Below are positions 1 to 13,420 of a stretch of 64,000 nt of DNA, in pieces (the first letter of the stretch is position 1; each line of letters begins with the position of its first letter). The stretch comes from Campylorhamphus procurvoides. Its lineage: Eukaryota; Chordata; Aves; Passeriformes; Dendrocolaptidae. The stretch lies in NCBI GenBank assembly GCA_013396655.1, contig WBMV01002770.1, positions 248,001 through 312,000 on the forward strand. Direction: 5' to 3'. Position numbers and translations under genes: made by a program. The notes under the pieces are model-generated. The model was not told the origin of the DNA, did no database searches, and saw only the letters and a list, made by a program, of their open reading frames with translations.

Positions 1-3000
1 ACAATCAAATGTCCTTTCTCGTTAACATGCCATTTCATCAGTGTTGCTGATGGCAGGACTGCCCTCAGGTGAGGGCCAGGGAGGCTGGTTCTACCTGTGC
101 TGCTCTGCTGAGTGGCTGCAGGAAACCATCCCATCCATTCCCCTGTGCTTTTGTGCCCAGCCCCGTTTCAGGCCATGAGCTCTTTGAGGGAGAGTTTATC
201 TGCAACTTTGCCTGTTTTATGTAAATTTATGTAAAAACAAACATCTGACATCAGTACTGTTACTCCAAGATATTAATATAATGAAATAAACAATATTCCT
301 TACATCTTGGTGCTGTGTCAGTTGAGGGGGAGGGCAGGGCTTGGATCATAGATGACTCATTAGGATCACTGTAACTCCTGAGTATATTCAAATTTTAACG
401 TGTCTTTTCTTTCACCTTCCTTTAGAAACTTCCTGGTTTCCTTCCACCATATTCTGCCCCATCCTGGGTCTGTGAGAGATCAGCCTGCTCACACAAGGTG
501 TATCTGTCATCACCCCTACCCCTACACTGATCCAGCTCCACATTGGTCACTAATTTCCTGGATAAGAGTCTGAAAGTCAAAACCACCAGTTAGCTGCTCT
601 TGCTGTGTCTCCATGGTGGCTGGAAGTCATGGATTGCCACTGCAATGGATTGCTACTGCAATCAGAATGTTGCTTTCAAATCCTGATGGAACTGCATCCT
701 TTTTTTTGTTCATGCCATGGTTGAGATTGATGGGTTTTAATGGTCCCCCTTATTGATCATGTACTTTGCACCAGCCTAGTTTATCGACCAATTTCATTTT
801 AAAGGGGCTTATGTACTCTATAAGATTAAGGTAAATTAGTACATTCCTTGCACTTCATAAAATCTTCAGAGGCCAAATATTGCCATGGAAAGTGCTTCCA
901 TTCTACTGAGATGATTACTTTTGAATATGAGAAGGTTTAGGGGATGTGTAAAGGTTTTAATGAGCTGCACTTAATAAGACCCTCTGCATCATAAAATAAG
1001 ATGCTGAAAATCAGACTATATTAAGAAAGAGAAAGCTTAAGTAAACATATAAAAATAGTTTATTATATTTCCTTTGTGGCACAGTTTAAGTTATTTGCGA
1101 GCAATTTTAATACAAATAGATTTGTGTGACTAAAGCAGATTACTTGTGCACTTCAGTATAGGCATCCCACAGCTAACCTATTTTCCCAAAGTGATATAAA
1201 AAAATCAGCAAAAGGAAATCAAGCAGTTTTATGATACCATGCAGAGGAAGAAGTATTCCTGATATTTTTTAACAAAATTAATTAGAATGAGACGGGCAAA
1301 AATCTACTGCTTAAGAATGGATTCTTAACTTATTGTGCTCCTCTTCCTTTCCATGCCAGCATAAGTGTTTCCTGTCTTGTTGTTTCCAAAAACATTAATA
1401 TCAACATCAACAGTGGGGGGCAGGAAATGGAAGAATTTCATCTAAGTCATTTCATACACATCCTTTTCTTCACGTCTAGAATGTCATTAAGTGTCAGAGC
1501 TAATACTTTTAATATAATAACAAGAAGGTGGTTATTAATCCTGAAAAGCAGTGAATTGGGTCATTCTTTACTTTTGTTAGAAAGAGAATGTGATTAAAAA
1601 AGCTTCTAGATTTCTCTTAAAAATTGTTACATTTTTCAGAAAAGTCCAAATAGATAGAGAAAAAAGGAACAACAGAAAAAAAAAGACTAAAAAAGAATTT
1701 AAAAGATATTTAAACTCTAAGTTATGAGAGCAATGGAGAGCCATTTCCAACTTTGTCTTAGGCTTTGTTTTTTTATGAAAAGTTGTGGAAATCCTTACAG
1801 TACCTGACTTTGAATCAGAGTTCTGAGATTCCATTTCCAGCTCTTCCACTGCTTTGCTCTGCATTCTCAAACACAGAGATGCTCCATTTCTGTGCTTCAC
1901 TTCCCTTCCAACTTTACCAGTGATGCAAACTCTGGTAACTCACAGATCATCTCAGAACTTGGCAATACGAGCAGTGGTTTGTGGTGCTCCTGGAGCTGCT
2001 GGGACTGACCTGGAGCTACAGGCTGTGCAGTAGCAGAGCCACTCTGTTATTTAAGTCACCTACTTTGTGTGATAAATGAGAGATGATAAAGAATGACAGA
2101 CCCAGAATTTCCGGCTCAGATAATGACAGACTCTGCAGTCAGCCTTCACTAAGCTGCTGATGGGTCTATATAATTCCCAGCTTCTGAACTGTGCCTGTAT
2201 GCTTTGTAATAACTGTTTTGGCTGATGTCATTCACATTTTACTTTAGAACACATTATCGCACAAGAACAAATAAAATGCTAAATATTTTAGCAGCTCCTT
2301 TCTTGCACTTTAAACAATAAACATTTTTTTTTGCCATTTTTGCGGATGCACGTTGGCTTTTTGGGGTATACAATGTGAGCACACATGAAATCTGTTATTT
2401 ACCACATAGTTATGGTTAAAGCTTCCAAGAAAATTGTAAAGTACAAATACTATTACAAATAATATGTACCATCTTTTGATTTCAAATAGCTGCTCAAAAA
2501 CACAACTGAGGTTCTTCCCAAGTCACAACATTTTATTTTCTTTTCAGAAGATAAGCTCTTAACAGAAGAATTTTTGAACCCTCTGAAAATAGTTGTAATT
2601 TGGAAAATTAAATGTGGAGTATTATTAATAAAACAAGCCTTTTCCACACCTCCTGGATTGGACTCCATCAATAAAAAGTCATAAAGACAAGATCAACCCC
2701 CACCAAGTCTAATAGAGTATTTCTGCTGTGCTCCCTTCTGGCTCTTCATTTACAATTTCAGTTCCTTTGAATTCACCTATTTTTTAATGTCTTGCTCCCC
2801 TTCCCTGGACAAGCTGCTTTCAGTTTCCATATCCCAATTTTCTTCCCGAAAGCTGATAATTTTTCTTTCACTAGAGCTGAAACCTGTAGGTATTCAAGGC
2901 CCACAGAGGGGATTCCCAAGGGAGGACAAACACAAAAGCCTAGGTACACCTTTCCAGCCTCCAAACCTCAGCAGTGTCAGGCTTCCTCCAAAGCCTGATT

Positions 3001-6000
3001 CAGAGGCTGGAGAGCCCTGAGACTCTCACACTCTGAAATTGTCTCAGCTTGATTTATCCCCTCTGCCTCCACAACCACCTGTGGCCAGTTCAGCGTTGCT
3101 GAACAAACATAGAGCTGCTAAACACAGACTTATTCCTCATTTCGGTTCCATTTCTATGCTTGCCACACTTCAGCAATGTGTCCTTAAATGCTTATGGGAT
3201 ATGCACATTAGCCTGTATAATCTAAGACATGCAAATTGGTCTTTATACCAGTGTAAACCCCATTAAGTCACTGGAGTTTCGCATGGACGTATGGTCTGCC
3301 CACACAGATTGAATTACAGGTTGAGGGCTGTAATTGCAGCAAACAGCACATAATTACTAGAATGGCACTCTCTTTGTTACCTCTGAGCACTGAGAATATT
3401 TCCTGTGCTGAAAAGGTTATTCACAAAGATAGTACAGTTCCCTTACCAAAAAAATAAAGGCAAAAGCTACAAGCAAGACATAGCCTAATTTTAATACTTC
3501 CATTTGTCAGAAAGTGACAGAGGAGTCAAAACTTCATATTAGTAAAATAAGGTAAAAAATGTATATGAAACTTCAGTAGTGTCTGGTAGTTGCATTGTGC
3601 AATTGTACTCATCAAAAGCCACCCTGACAGCTTTTTCATTCTAAGTTAAAGGAAAGTATAATGATTTGTTTATATTTGGAAGTTCTAAGAATTCTGTGTA
3701 CATATTTCATTTGACTGTATCACAAAAGAATAATTTATTGCAACTACCTAACAAAAAGCTCCCAAACCTGGCTGTTTTAATTCCTCACTCATTTCCTTCA
3801 GAATGCCTTTTATATTGTCAGAAGATTTCCTGTCTCCAGCCCTGTGCTGCAAACTTCGAGAGTGCAACAAAGCTCAGCCTCAAAAATGTCAAACCCAGTG
3901 AGAAAGGGAGGTGGGCACAGAGTCAGCTGGTGCCAGAGCTCTGCTCCTCCCTCCCTCCCTCCAGCTCCTGGGTCACTGCCCCCCGAAAATCCAGCCTTCC
4001 CACTGCAGCCACTCCGCTGGGCATCCTCTGTGCCCTGGCACCACAGCGAGGTTCACAGGGCAAAGAGCATCCTTCCAGTTCTGCCCCGCTCTGTCCTCCT
4101 GCTGCCTCCACGGGAACACAGAGCAGAGCTGTAAACACACTCAAAGAGTTCCATTTGGAATGCCTGTTTTTCTTAAACCTCCACCACAAGACATGCTTGT
4201 GAAGGACTTCTGGGAAAAACAAGAGTTTTAAAAAATGTACCAGCGCGTTAGAAAAAAAATGAGACTACAGGGATGATCTGAGAATATTTTTTTCTGTAAT
4301 TTAAGAATTATAGTGACTATAAGCCAGGAAAGGAGAGGTTCAGTGTCCTCATACTTGCTGTGTTATGACATAAATACAGAATATGATTCATGCCTAACAT
4401 CAGCTTTTATGGTAAAGGAAGATTCTAAGCCCTCTGAAGAGGAATATTTGGTTTACTATGCCAGTTTTAGCAGTCAGGTGAACAGAATTTTCTTCACAGC
4501 ACCAGCACAGTCTGGCTGGGGCAGACAAGGAACACATCTTCCTTTCTTCTAGAAGAGAGAAGGCAAGATCAGCCTTTTGGCAGTTGTAAAATAAGAGCTC
4601 AAAAGCAGCTTTTCAGAAGAACATCCATAATTCTTCATTGCCAGATCTGGGCGGCCTCTGTGTGTGTCCTGTGCTGGCAGTGACATTGCCAAGCAGATGA
4701 AGGCACGAGGGAAGCTGATGTGCTGGAGGAATCAAACTGGCACACACACAAGCAGAATGAGGGGATCAGATCAAGCACTGCACTGCTACACTGACCTATT
4801 GCCCAGTAGACCCAAAAGGAGTCTAGATTGTCTAGATTGCCTGATATTTTTTGTTTGCTTGCTCTGGTAAACCCAAGGCATGTTCATGCGCTTAGTTAGG
4901 GAAATGTTCCTTTAAAACCACAGTTTAGTTGAGCTGTTTTCCAGCAGATCTTATTCGAACAAGCAGTAAGACCTGATGCTTTGGTTTTGGGACCTGGTTT
5001 CAGACCTGGAATGAGTTGAGGCCCCTGGTTCTCACTGAGTGCCTGGCTGTGGGAGTGGGTGGGTTCCTGCTGGTTCCTCCATTCTGCACACCTGCATTCA
5101 CACATATTTGTGCCACAAGGTTGGCTTGGGTCAGGTAACCCTTAGCATGACCTCGGTGTGCACAGCCTCGTGTTCCACACAGAGAGGGGTGTCCTGCTGC
5201 ACAAGGAGCTCACTAACTCACATCGACTGGCACAGCAACAATTAATTCTGACATGCAAGGTTTTCTCCCAGGGTGTAGGCTCTGTTAAAGCACTGCTAGC
5301 CTTTGAGAATGCACAGCAGTGAATAAGAGTGCAGCTGTTTCAGTTCCCTTTTAATGGTTAAAAGACAAACAAATTATATGTCTTAAGTGTCAGTCGACGG
5401 AGATTAAAGGTAATTTACCTTCCTCAAACTGAAGATTTGAAAAAATATTAAACAGCAACTTTGATAGCATTCTGTGAAATCAAAGGACAATGGAAGTACC
5501 TGGAACCCTGCTGATTGAGAATACTGATTTCCCAGAACAAAAATTAAAGACTATAATTTAAATCAGGCTGTGGTTTTAATAATGCTCATGTGTGAATTTC
5601 GGTATCACCATCCACGTTCAGCAGTTCTGCAGACCAGCTGAGGGCCTCGGTGGTGCATGCAATCAGAAACACCCTGGAATTATGGCAGGCATGATAGTGC
5701 AAGGCAAACATATATTCCACTGATATCCCTTCTGTGATTAAAAACATCACAATATAAAACAATCACTCAGAGTTTACTTTTAATTTGCTTTTTAATCAGC
5801 TTTATTTTAATCAGAAAATTGTATCTCGCAAAGCTCATTAAATGACATCTACAACTGAAAAAAGCCCAGCCCCAAACCTTACTCCTGTGCTGGGAGTTTT
5901 TATGTAAGTTTAGTGCTAGTTTATAGCCAATGGGGAAGTTATAAGCAGAGAAAGCACCTGAAAAGCACCAGATATGATACAGAGCTGGATGTAACTCAGC

Positions 6001-7036
6001 ATGTTAGGTGGGATCCAGCTCTGCTGCTGGATTGAGAGTGAGCACATGATCAATTATGGCTGAGCTAGAAGCAATACCTTGCCAAACTATATAATTGATC
6101 TGTTCTGATCCTGTGACAATAACCTAATGTGTCAAGGGAAGAGTACTGTGATGAAAATTCTTTTTCACCATCTGTTTATTGCGTAAATATTTTTATTCCC
6201 TCCATTATTTACCATCTGCAGGATGATACCAGTCAGTTTATGGAACTTTATGTCAAAACCCAAACAGTGCAATGGAGCCAATTCACCATCACTGACTTCT
6301 TTACAACATTCACACAGAATTCATGACAACTGTTCTGTTATAAAGATACAATTCTATCAGTTCCCAAATCAAACAGAATGAGAATTCCTTAGTTAGCAGT
6401 TTGGATGTCCTAATTCTAAAAATCAGAAAAAACTTGGAGCACAGCTTAGTTTCACAACAGGTTTTCTACTATATCTGGCTGTGAGAAATTAGCAATGTTA
6501 TTTATATAGGTAAAAATGACTTTGACAAACCAAAGGGGAAAAAATACCAGGTGTAACAGAGCAGAACTGCCAAAAATATTTGCTTTGCATTGAGATGGTT
6601 ACAATAAAGAAAACAATAAATCACTAAGTTACATGTAACTGCTTGTATTTTAGAAGGCTGATTCAGAAACTGTCCTTGAAAAGGCAAATTAGCTGGATTA
6701 TTGCTTCTTTTTTTGGTGTACTTTTTCCTGATTTAAAATTTTTTTCACTGATATTAGTTAAAGGCAGACTTACTTATGCCTGAAATATTTTTACATTTGA
6801 AACATTAAAAATTTAATGTTTTGATCATAAGAAAATTTACCACTTTATTAAACTTGACATATGCTAGGTCCTGTTTGGTAGGAAATACTGAGAAAAAAAT
6901 GTTCTTTTTCAAAACAGAAAATTCTAATCTACTAATTTTTTCATGAAAATACCAACATTATTGTTCCATGAGCTTTAAAACTGAGATTTATGCAAGTGGC
7001 CCATAATAAGGAGCAGGAATTTATCTGAAGAGGAGG
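1..7036. other. Non-coding stretch, no recognised gene
   Basis: I see no gene, RNA gene or clear transposon here apart from the small 16-bp duplication listed separately. Open frames are short and have no recognisable domains. Composition is mostly AT-rich, with a more GC-rich pocket near 3840-4150 and another near 4980-5210. A homopolymer T run lies near 2323-2332. Around 3243-3290 a short segment resembles an old dispersed repeat also hinted at elsewhere in the window (see 50218-50300). Intergenic or intronic DNA is the simplest reading. Confidence 0.6.
629..660. repeat. Two-copy 16-bp tandem duplication
   Basis: Two adjacent 16-mers, 629-644 and 645-660, read atggattgccactgca and atggattgctactgca and differ at one base. 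This is visible directly. It looks like a small local replication-slippage duplication with no implied function. Confidence 0.85.
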
Positions 7037-7112
7037 GAATTTAGATTTAGAAGGGAGTGGATGCATATTTAGGCTCATCTAGATTGAGGTAGATTTAGAT
7101 AGATTTAGATTT
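7037..7112. repeat. TTTAGA-rich low-complexity run
   Basis: The motif tttaga/tagatttag recurs irregularly here, densest at 7086-7112 where agatttagat appears twice in succession. It lies immediately upstream of a CR1 fragment. It is best described as a degenerate simple repeat. Confidence 0.6.
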
Positions 7113-7140
7113 CAGGTATCAGCTGAAGGAGGGTGGATCC

Positions 7141-7349
7141 AAAGCAGAAGGAATTCCTCCCTGGGAGGGTGGGCAGGCCCTGGCACAGGGTGCCCAGAGA
7201 AGCTGTGGCTGCCCCTGGATCCCTGGCAGTGTCCAAGGCCAGGTTGGAGCACCCTGGTCTAGTAGAAGGTGTCTCTGCCCATGGCAGAGGATGGAACTGG
7301 GTGGGCTTTAAAGTCCCTTCCAATCCAATCCATTCTGAAATTCTGTGGG
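7141..7349 (+). mobile_element. CR1 LINE 3'-end fragment, sense on +
   Basis: This is a 5'-truncated copy of a CR1 non-LTR retrotransposon. The + strand encodes the degraded carboxy end of the CR1 second open reading frame (reads approximately GRVGRPWHRVPREAVAAPGS), followed by the short 3' UTR and an eroded terminal motif resembling ttctgtg. Positions 7161-7248 are base-for-base identical to 37654-37741, which supports the family call from within the window. Just after this identity block an 11-bp segment present in the 37.7 kb copy is absent here, at a ttgga direct repeat. The copy cannot move on its own. Confidence 0.88.
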
Positions 7350-10259
7350 TATCAGGAGCACAATCTTAGCCACACTCCAGCAACACAAAAATGAAATTAA
7401 AAGACATATGATATGTACCCAGGATCTATTTATAACCATCCTTGGCTTTGGAGAGGAAGCAGAGCCCTCTGAGCTCCCATTTGTGCCACGAAGAGAACGT
7501 GCAGCTCATCCCTCCCCTGCCTGAAGCTCTGCCATCACCCCAGCATGGCTGGATCAGAGCAGCACAGGCTGTGAGTGCTAAAGGGGCACACACCAGTTCC
7601 TCTGCCCACTCTGGAAGCAGCTCTTGAGGTCTGTTCAACAGTGCCTGCAATTAAAGGTATTAAACGGAGGCTCAGAGCCTGTTCTTCACAACATTCAGGT
7701 GAAGGGTCTCAATGATCAGCACTTGCAATGCTTCAGACAAAGACCTCTAACCCCTGCTTGTATTTCATACCCACAAATTAGATTACTGAGCCTGGTTTAT
7801 AAATATTTAGGGAATCTTGTCTTTCTTGTGGGTGCACATTTATTTATCTGGTGATGTTTCTGAGGCACACATGCAGCAGCAGGGCTGTAATCTCATAAAA
7901 AAAATACCATCCACCTTTCTGTTTGCCCATGTCATTTCTTATCCCTTCTTTGCTCCCTGGCAGAGCAGAAAATGGGAGAATACTGCTTGCAAGTTCAATC
8001 CTCACTACAAGCAGTGCACATGTAAATTGGACAAGTGTAACCCACGTGTAGAAATTCATCATTCCAACACTTGAATCTGGGTATTTAACTCCCAGAATGT
8101 GTATTTATCTTTAAAAATATATAGTTTTTAAGGAATCACTAAAATCCAAATAAAGAACTCCTATTCTCCCTGGAGCAATTGCACCCATTTCACAGTCCAA
8201 GAACAATGAGATTTACATTTTTAAAGGTCTAAAGGGGTCAAGCTGCTGCAGTGCCTCGTTGAATCCCTAGTCTGCTGTTTGCCACTGTGAGATCCAGCTC
8301 TTACAGAACAGAATGAGAAAGGTGAGGCTGTTTTATGCAGCTGATGTCTGGATTCACTGCTGTTCAAGTGCATTTTAAATGGGAAAGAAGAAGCTTTCCA
8401 AGATGTATCAGCATACAGCGAACATATTGAACAAAATATTAGAGTACCAGTGACCAGAGGAAACAAACACTGAGACAATAAAGGAATCCCCACATCTCAC
8501 TGAGGCTCATTAACCAGACAGCAGAACGCTGGGAAGTTCTGCTCACATCCTCTGTAGGTCATGGATTGAAAGGTGATCGGGGAATAAGGGGAGATGCAAA
8601 ACAGAGGTAAAAGAAAAAAGGAAAATTGAACTTCAGAGGGACTGAGAAATAAATGTTCTACAGCAGGAAGGGAAAAAGTGGCAGCTTAATGTACAACAGC
8701 AATTAGTTCTGTTCATAATGAAGAAATACAGCATTTCTGAAATCTGGATCAAAAGATCACTTAACCACCTCTGTAAGTTCAAGTCTGAGTAACCCTCATC
8801 CTTTCATTGGGATTTTGTAACAAAAAATAAAACCAACGAAAAATTCCAAACTCAAGAAAACCTGAGTAAGCATGTGAAGAGATTTTTTATTTCCTCTTTC
8901 CCTCCCTAACCTTCTCTTTCTTCCATATATTGCTGGAATACATGGCTCCTACTTCTTGCAATACTCAGGATCTCCTTGGAGCAGCAGCAGGCACCTTGAA
9001 TATCATGTTCTTAAAGATGTGAAGACCATGAAAATGTATTTTCATTCCTTATGAAGAATTTCAGAGACAAAAATTAAAAATAAAGTATATCACCGCTGTG
9101 TAAAGAAAGAAAAAAGAGTCTGACACACGTGGCCATGGATGCACAGGATGTTTCTTCAGGTGAATTGACTTTAACCTGTACTAGGATTGCTAAATGACCA
9201 ACCCCACCCTTGCTGTTTTCTTCCAAATGCATGCACAAGGCTCTGGCCACTGCTGCCTTGCAATTAATATGGTCCATGAGCAGAAAAAGGCCAGAAGGAA
9301 AACAGCCTGTGGTTTTAAAAAAGTATCTAAATATATACTGCCCCTCCTTCGATGTAACTAGTTTCCCTTTAAGCTCTTCACATCTCCCTTTTCATGACCA
9401 AGGTTTTTTCCTAAAAAATGCTCATTGGTTAAGGTTTTGAGAGTGACATGTATGTAGAAGCCCCCTCTTTGCAATTTTCTCTACAAGTTCTCCATTTAGT
9501 AGGGAAACGAGTTTTTAACAGCTTATATTTTACTATTACATACTTCCTAAATTTCAACATGCTTTATTGGAACACACAATCTGCAAATAATAGTTTAACT
9601 CACAGACAAACAAATCTTCAAATGAATTTGCACTGGGGTGAGGGAGTACTTTATTTTAACTGATTTCTACTTGTTATTGAAGCCCTTCCTATACACTAAA
9701 TTTGCTTCTGGGATAATCACGTTGAGGAGGAATGCAGGACTGCAATGATGTTATTCTTCTGGCCTTGCAAGACTATTTAAATCTCTCCTACCACATGACA
9801 GAGGCCAAATGGAGTGGGATGGTATGCAGGGGGATTACCACGTGCACCCACGCACCATCCCATTAATCACACTCTAACCTTTCAAGCTGTTCAGCACCTT
9901 CTTCTCTCACAGTATTGCCAGATTTCCCTGTGAAGAGAAGCATGATGGAACCTGGTGGTTCCTGCTCTTTCCCTACCCGGGGATTTTATCTCCTCAACTG
10001 CTTCTTTGAGCTTTCAAAGATGGCAATTGCCCATCAAAACTGTGCATACAGAAAGCTTTTGGTTGGTTCAATTTCTTCGTCTTAGAGCCATGAAACTCTT
10101 TGCCCTGAGAGCTGCAGTGAGAAACTGTATTAGGGAGCCTCTAGACTTGTTGTCTCTGTTTGGCATAGGGGCAACTTGACAATTTATTGTTCTATTAAAA
10201 GTTGCTCTGCTGGTGAATGAGGGAGCTGTGCCACAGCAGAGGAGGGTGAGCAAAGTGAA
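7350..10259. other. Non-coding stretch, no recognised gene
   Basis: There are only chance open frames of at most 90 codons. The sequence is moderately AT-rich and unique-looking. No transposon, RNA gene or promoter is recognised. Confidence 0.6.
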
Positions 10260-11031
10260 GTGTCAGAAAGAGGAAATACAGCAGGGAGAGGTGAGCAGAG
10301 GGGTTATGGAATCCTACCTGTGCAGCTCTGGCAATCAATGCAGCAGTTGTTGTGCATAAAGGAGCAGCCAGAGCCAGCCCTCTGTGAAGTGAGCACCCCA
10401 GACTGTGCTGAGGAGCACACCTGGGGAAGGTGGATATGGGGCAGCTGCAGATGGAGAGACTGAGACAAGAGCCTGTGACCTGCAGAGCCTCTGCAGGACA
10501 AAAGGCACCAAGACATGTGGGACAGTGAGGTCAGGGACACCCAGAGATGGGGCAGGAGCTGAGGGCTCAGCAGGAAGAGATGAGACTTGGCACTCTCAGG
10601 CTGAGGGGATAAAAGCCCAGGGTTCCTTTGTTAGTGGTCCCTGCTCCAAGGCACCAGCTCAGGCTGTGGGTGTGTTACTGCACCCTGAAGAAATGGCTTC
10701 ATGGACTGAGAATCTGAGGCTCTGCCGTGGGAAACTGGGGTAGAACTGGTGAGCAAACCTGGGCTGACTGGGAGTGGGGGGTGTGGGGAGCCAGGTGGGA
10801 CCTGTTGGGTCACTGGAGCTGCTGGGAGGGGACTGCAGTCCCAGCAGTGCCAGTCTGGGGTGGGCAGTGTGACTGCCAGAGTGGCTCCTGCATGGTCACA
10901 CCGGGAAGTTCCCTTAACAACAGGCTTGGTTATTGTTGGCAGAACTATTGTGCTTTAATAAGGAAAGTGGGAAAATGATTCCCCCATAGGCTCCTGTCCC
11001 CAGACACGGCCATTGGTGGGTAGCAGTAGAC
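10260..11031. other. GC-rich block of unknown origin
   Basis: About 770 bp that is clearly richer in G and C than its flanks, with many CAG/CTG and GGG runs. It runs directly into a CR1 3' tail that starts at 11032. A 112-codon open frame (10405-10743, + strand) crosses it but shows no domain or motif that I know. A gataaaag box sits near 10609. The block could be an unfamiliar retroelement body, an eroded LTR, or a GC-rich exon or regulatory island. I cannot decide between these from sequence alone. Confidence 0.4.
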
Positions 11032-11118
11032 AGAGTCCCTCCTGTGCAGGGTCAGGAGCTGGACTTGGATGATCCTTGCAGGTCCCTTCCAGCTCAGGAT
11101 ATTCCATGATTCTATAAT
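11032..11118 (+). mobile_element. CR1 LINE 3' tail, sense on +
   Basis: A short CR1 terminus. It reads through the characteristic 3' UTR (cctgtgcagggtcaggagct, then ggacttggatgatccttgca) and ends in eroded copies of the attctatga-type terminal motif near 11101-11118. It belongs to the same subfamily as the pieces at 44126, 46669 and 47152. Nothing of the coding region is recognisable in this piece. Confidence 0.85.
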
Positions 11119-13287
11119 GCTCTTTACAATAATCTCAATTGATCAGGGGCTCATGATGTTTGTATTTCAAACTTGTATTCAGACATAGTTGCAAGGTAAA
11201 CATTGTTTTACTCACTCCTATCCAAACTTAGCCCAAGTTAAGGTGCAACTTCAAGTTTAAATTAAAGAGAGAGCAATTTTGGACTTCATTCTTCTTCAGC
11301 ATCAGCTGAGCAAGTTTTCAAGACCATGATTTTGGACACACAGGTAATTTAGGTGCTTGAGTCTCATCTACAGATCAACATCTTTCTTTGTATCTGCCCC
11401 CAAGGCCATTTAGTACAACAGGAGGTTTACAATTCCTTGGGTGGGATTGTTAAGTTTTATCTCCTCAGAGACACCAAAGGTCTAGCTAAGAAGAATTTTG
11501 CTTGTGGAAGAGAAATGTGAATTGTGAAAGAAAACGGGCAGCCAGCTTTTTAATTTACACGTAACTAATACTAAAGTGCTAAGCAGAGTTTGATTAGTGA
11601 GAAACAGATTCAACCAATTATAAGACATGGTGTAACTGTTCTTTAAGTGATTCCCTCAAGCAACTTACTCCCAATGATTAATTGTAATAGCATTCCATAT
11701 GTAGATAGGTTTAAGCACATGCATAATCTTATGAAAAATCGAGTTCTGAATCATACAGAGGTCAAATTACTGTTCAGACTAATGATTCACCACGTATTTG
11801 TTCAGCTCCAGTTTATTGTGCCAAGGCATTTAATGATGAGAGCCCAAATTCAGATTTTGATTTTGAACAGAAACCTGTAGGAAGTAACGCTGGCAGAGTT
11901 TCTGTGCACAGTCCTTTTTTATTTCAATAGCTGGGTCAGTGACCTCCATGGTCCTCATGCCTGGGCAGTGTGTGCCACTGTGCAGCACAACGCCTTGATT
12001 GAGAAGGGTTATTAGAAAACTCAGCCTCCTGAAAAATCTGACCTGCTGAACACTCTCAGGTACTTTATAATCAAATAAATGATCACATATATTCTCTCCT
12101 GACAGTTTATGGCTGTAATTGCAGAACTGCTGAATATTGTTAATGTGCCTGCAGTTCTTTAATGAATTGTTGCTTCAGTTCCTGATTTACCTTCTTTAAC
12201 AAATTTATTTTACTTTATTATTTTTCAGCACTGCAAATTTCTCCTGTAATGTTGGCACGAACCTCCCTTTCATATAAAAGAAAGCTGTTCTTTTATAGCT
12301 CATACCTTGCATGGAGGACTTTTGTGGCTTTATTTTTGGTGTGGGATTTTTTTTTCCTAATACTTAAGTATTGATTGCTTTTCTATCCCCTTATTTGGTA
12401 TCCGTTCAAAAAGCACATAATTCTCAGAACGATGAGCCACGAATTTATTTCAAGTTTCTGCTCCCCTTTTTGAATTATGCAAACTGTGGTTAGTCTGACA
12501 CATGGATTTTCTGGGCCCCTGTTTGTGCTCTTACTCTCACAGCACCATAGCAGACCACAAAAAGTCAAAAGCTTTGAGATGAAATGGCAGCATCACCTAA
12601 TTCACCAAAATGTGCTGGAGCTGTGAATGAATTTGAGCTGGACCTTCGAGCTGCCTTTACCCTTTACCTCAGATGCAACCAGGACAGGAAAAGCAGACAG
12701 GCTTGCTTTAAAAGACACACTTTTGGCTTCTGTAGAGCAAAATGATTCAAGGTATATTAAAAGCTCTATTCTGTTCTTGTTAAACGTTATGATTTACCAC
12801 TGGAAGGAGCTAGAGTAATGATGTTGAATCACTAAAGAAACAAGCACAGGGCCAGCAAAATGGTTAAATAATGTGTGAGAAAAGGAAAAAGGGAATCAGT
12901 ATCTTACCTGAGAGAAAGGAGTCAGTTATTTTCTGAGATGCAGAGCTGTGGTTCTGATTTAGAAACTCTTATGTATGAAAAATGGGTCTTGTGGAAAGCA
13001 AGTATGATAATTTTAAGATGGAAATTATTTTTTATTTCTGTTAAAAAATAAATTATGTGGGTGGAAACAGAGGCAAGTTAGCAGAAAGAGAAAGCCACTC
13101 AGATAAAACAGAGTGTCTATCTCACTTGCTGAGGCTACAAGGTCATACACAGGGATTGTGTTACCTTGGTAAGAAAGTGACTTGGTTTATTAAGCACATT
13201 TTTTACTTTGTTTGTTTAAAACTGATAGTCTTCATAGGTATGATGAAAATTGGTCAATAATGGACAGAAATAGAAGAACTTCTGGCA
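11119..13287. other. Non-coding stretch, no recognised gene
   Basis: AT-rich unique-looking sequence with no convincing coding frame. The part at about 12090-12250 is rich in TTTA and AAT words and shares the 14-mer ggctgtaattgcag with position 3327. That could be chance. I recognise no repeats or RNA genes. Confidence 0.55.
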
Positions 13288-13420
13288 TCCCTTCCCCTTT
13301 CCTCCTTTCTTCCTTTTTTCCTTCTTTTCCCCTTTTCTCCTTTTTTTTTCCCTCCTTTTTTCTCCATTTCTTTCCTTCTATTGTCTTTCCCTTTTCTTAT
13401 TTCCTTTTCTTTTTTTCTTC
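13288..13420. repeat. Polypyrimidine (CT-rich) tract
   Basis: About 133 bases are almost entirely C and T on the + strand, with only a few purines. The tract ends in cttcaag. It is a CCTTTT-type simple-sequence tract. An open frame of 105 codons crosses it only because Phe, Ser, Leu and Pro codons dominate. Such tracts can form triplex-like structures or serve as a splice-acceptor pyrimidine tract. No function is shown here. Confidence 0.9.

Noticed and set aside
3666..4202. 178-codon + strand frame
   Set aside because: Overlapping frames on both strands through a GC-rich pocket, Ser/Pro rich, no recognisable domain or splice context.
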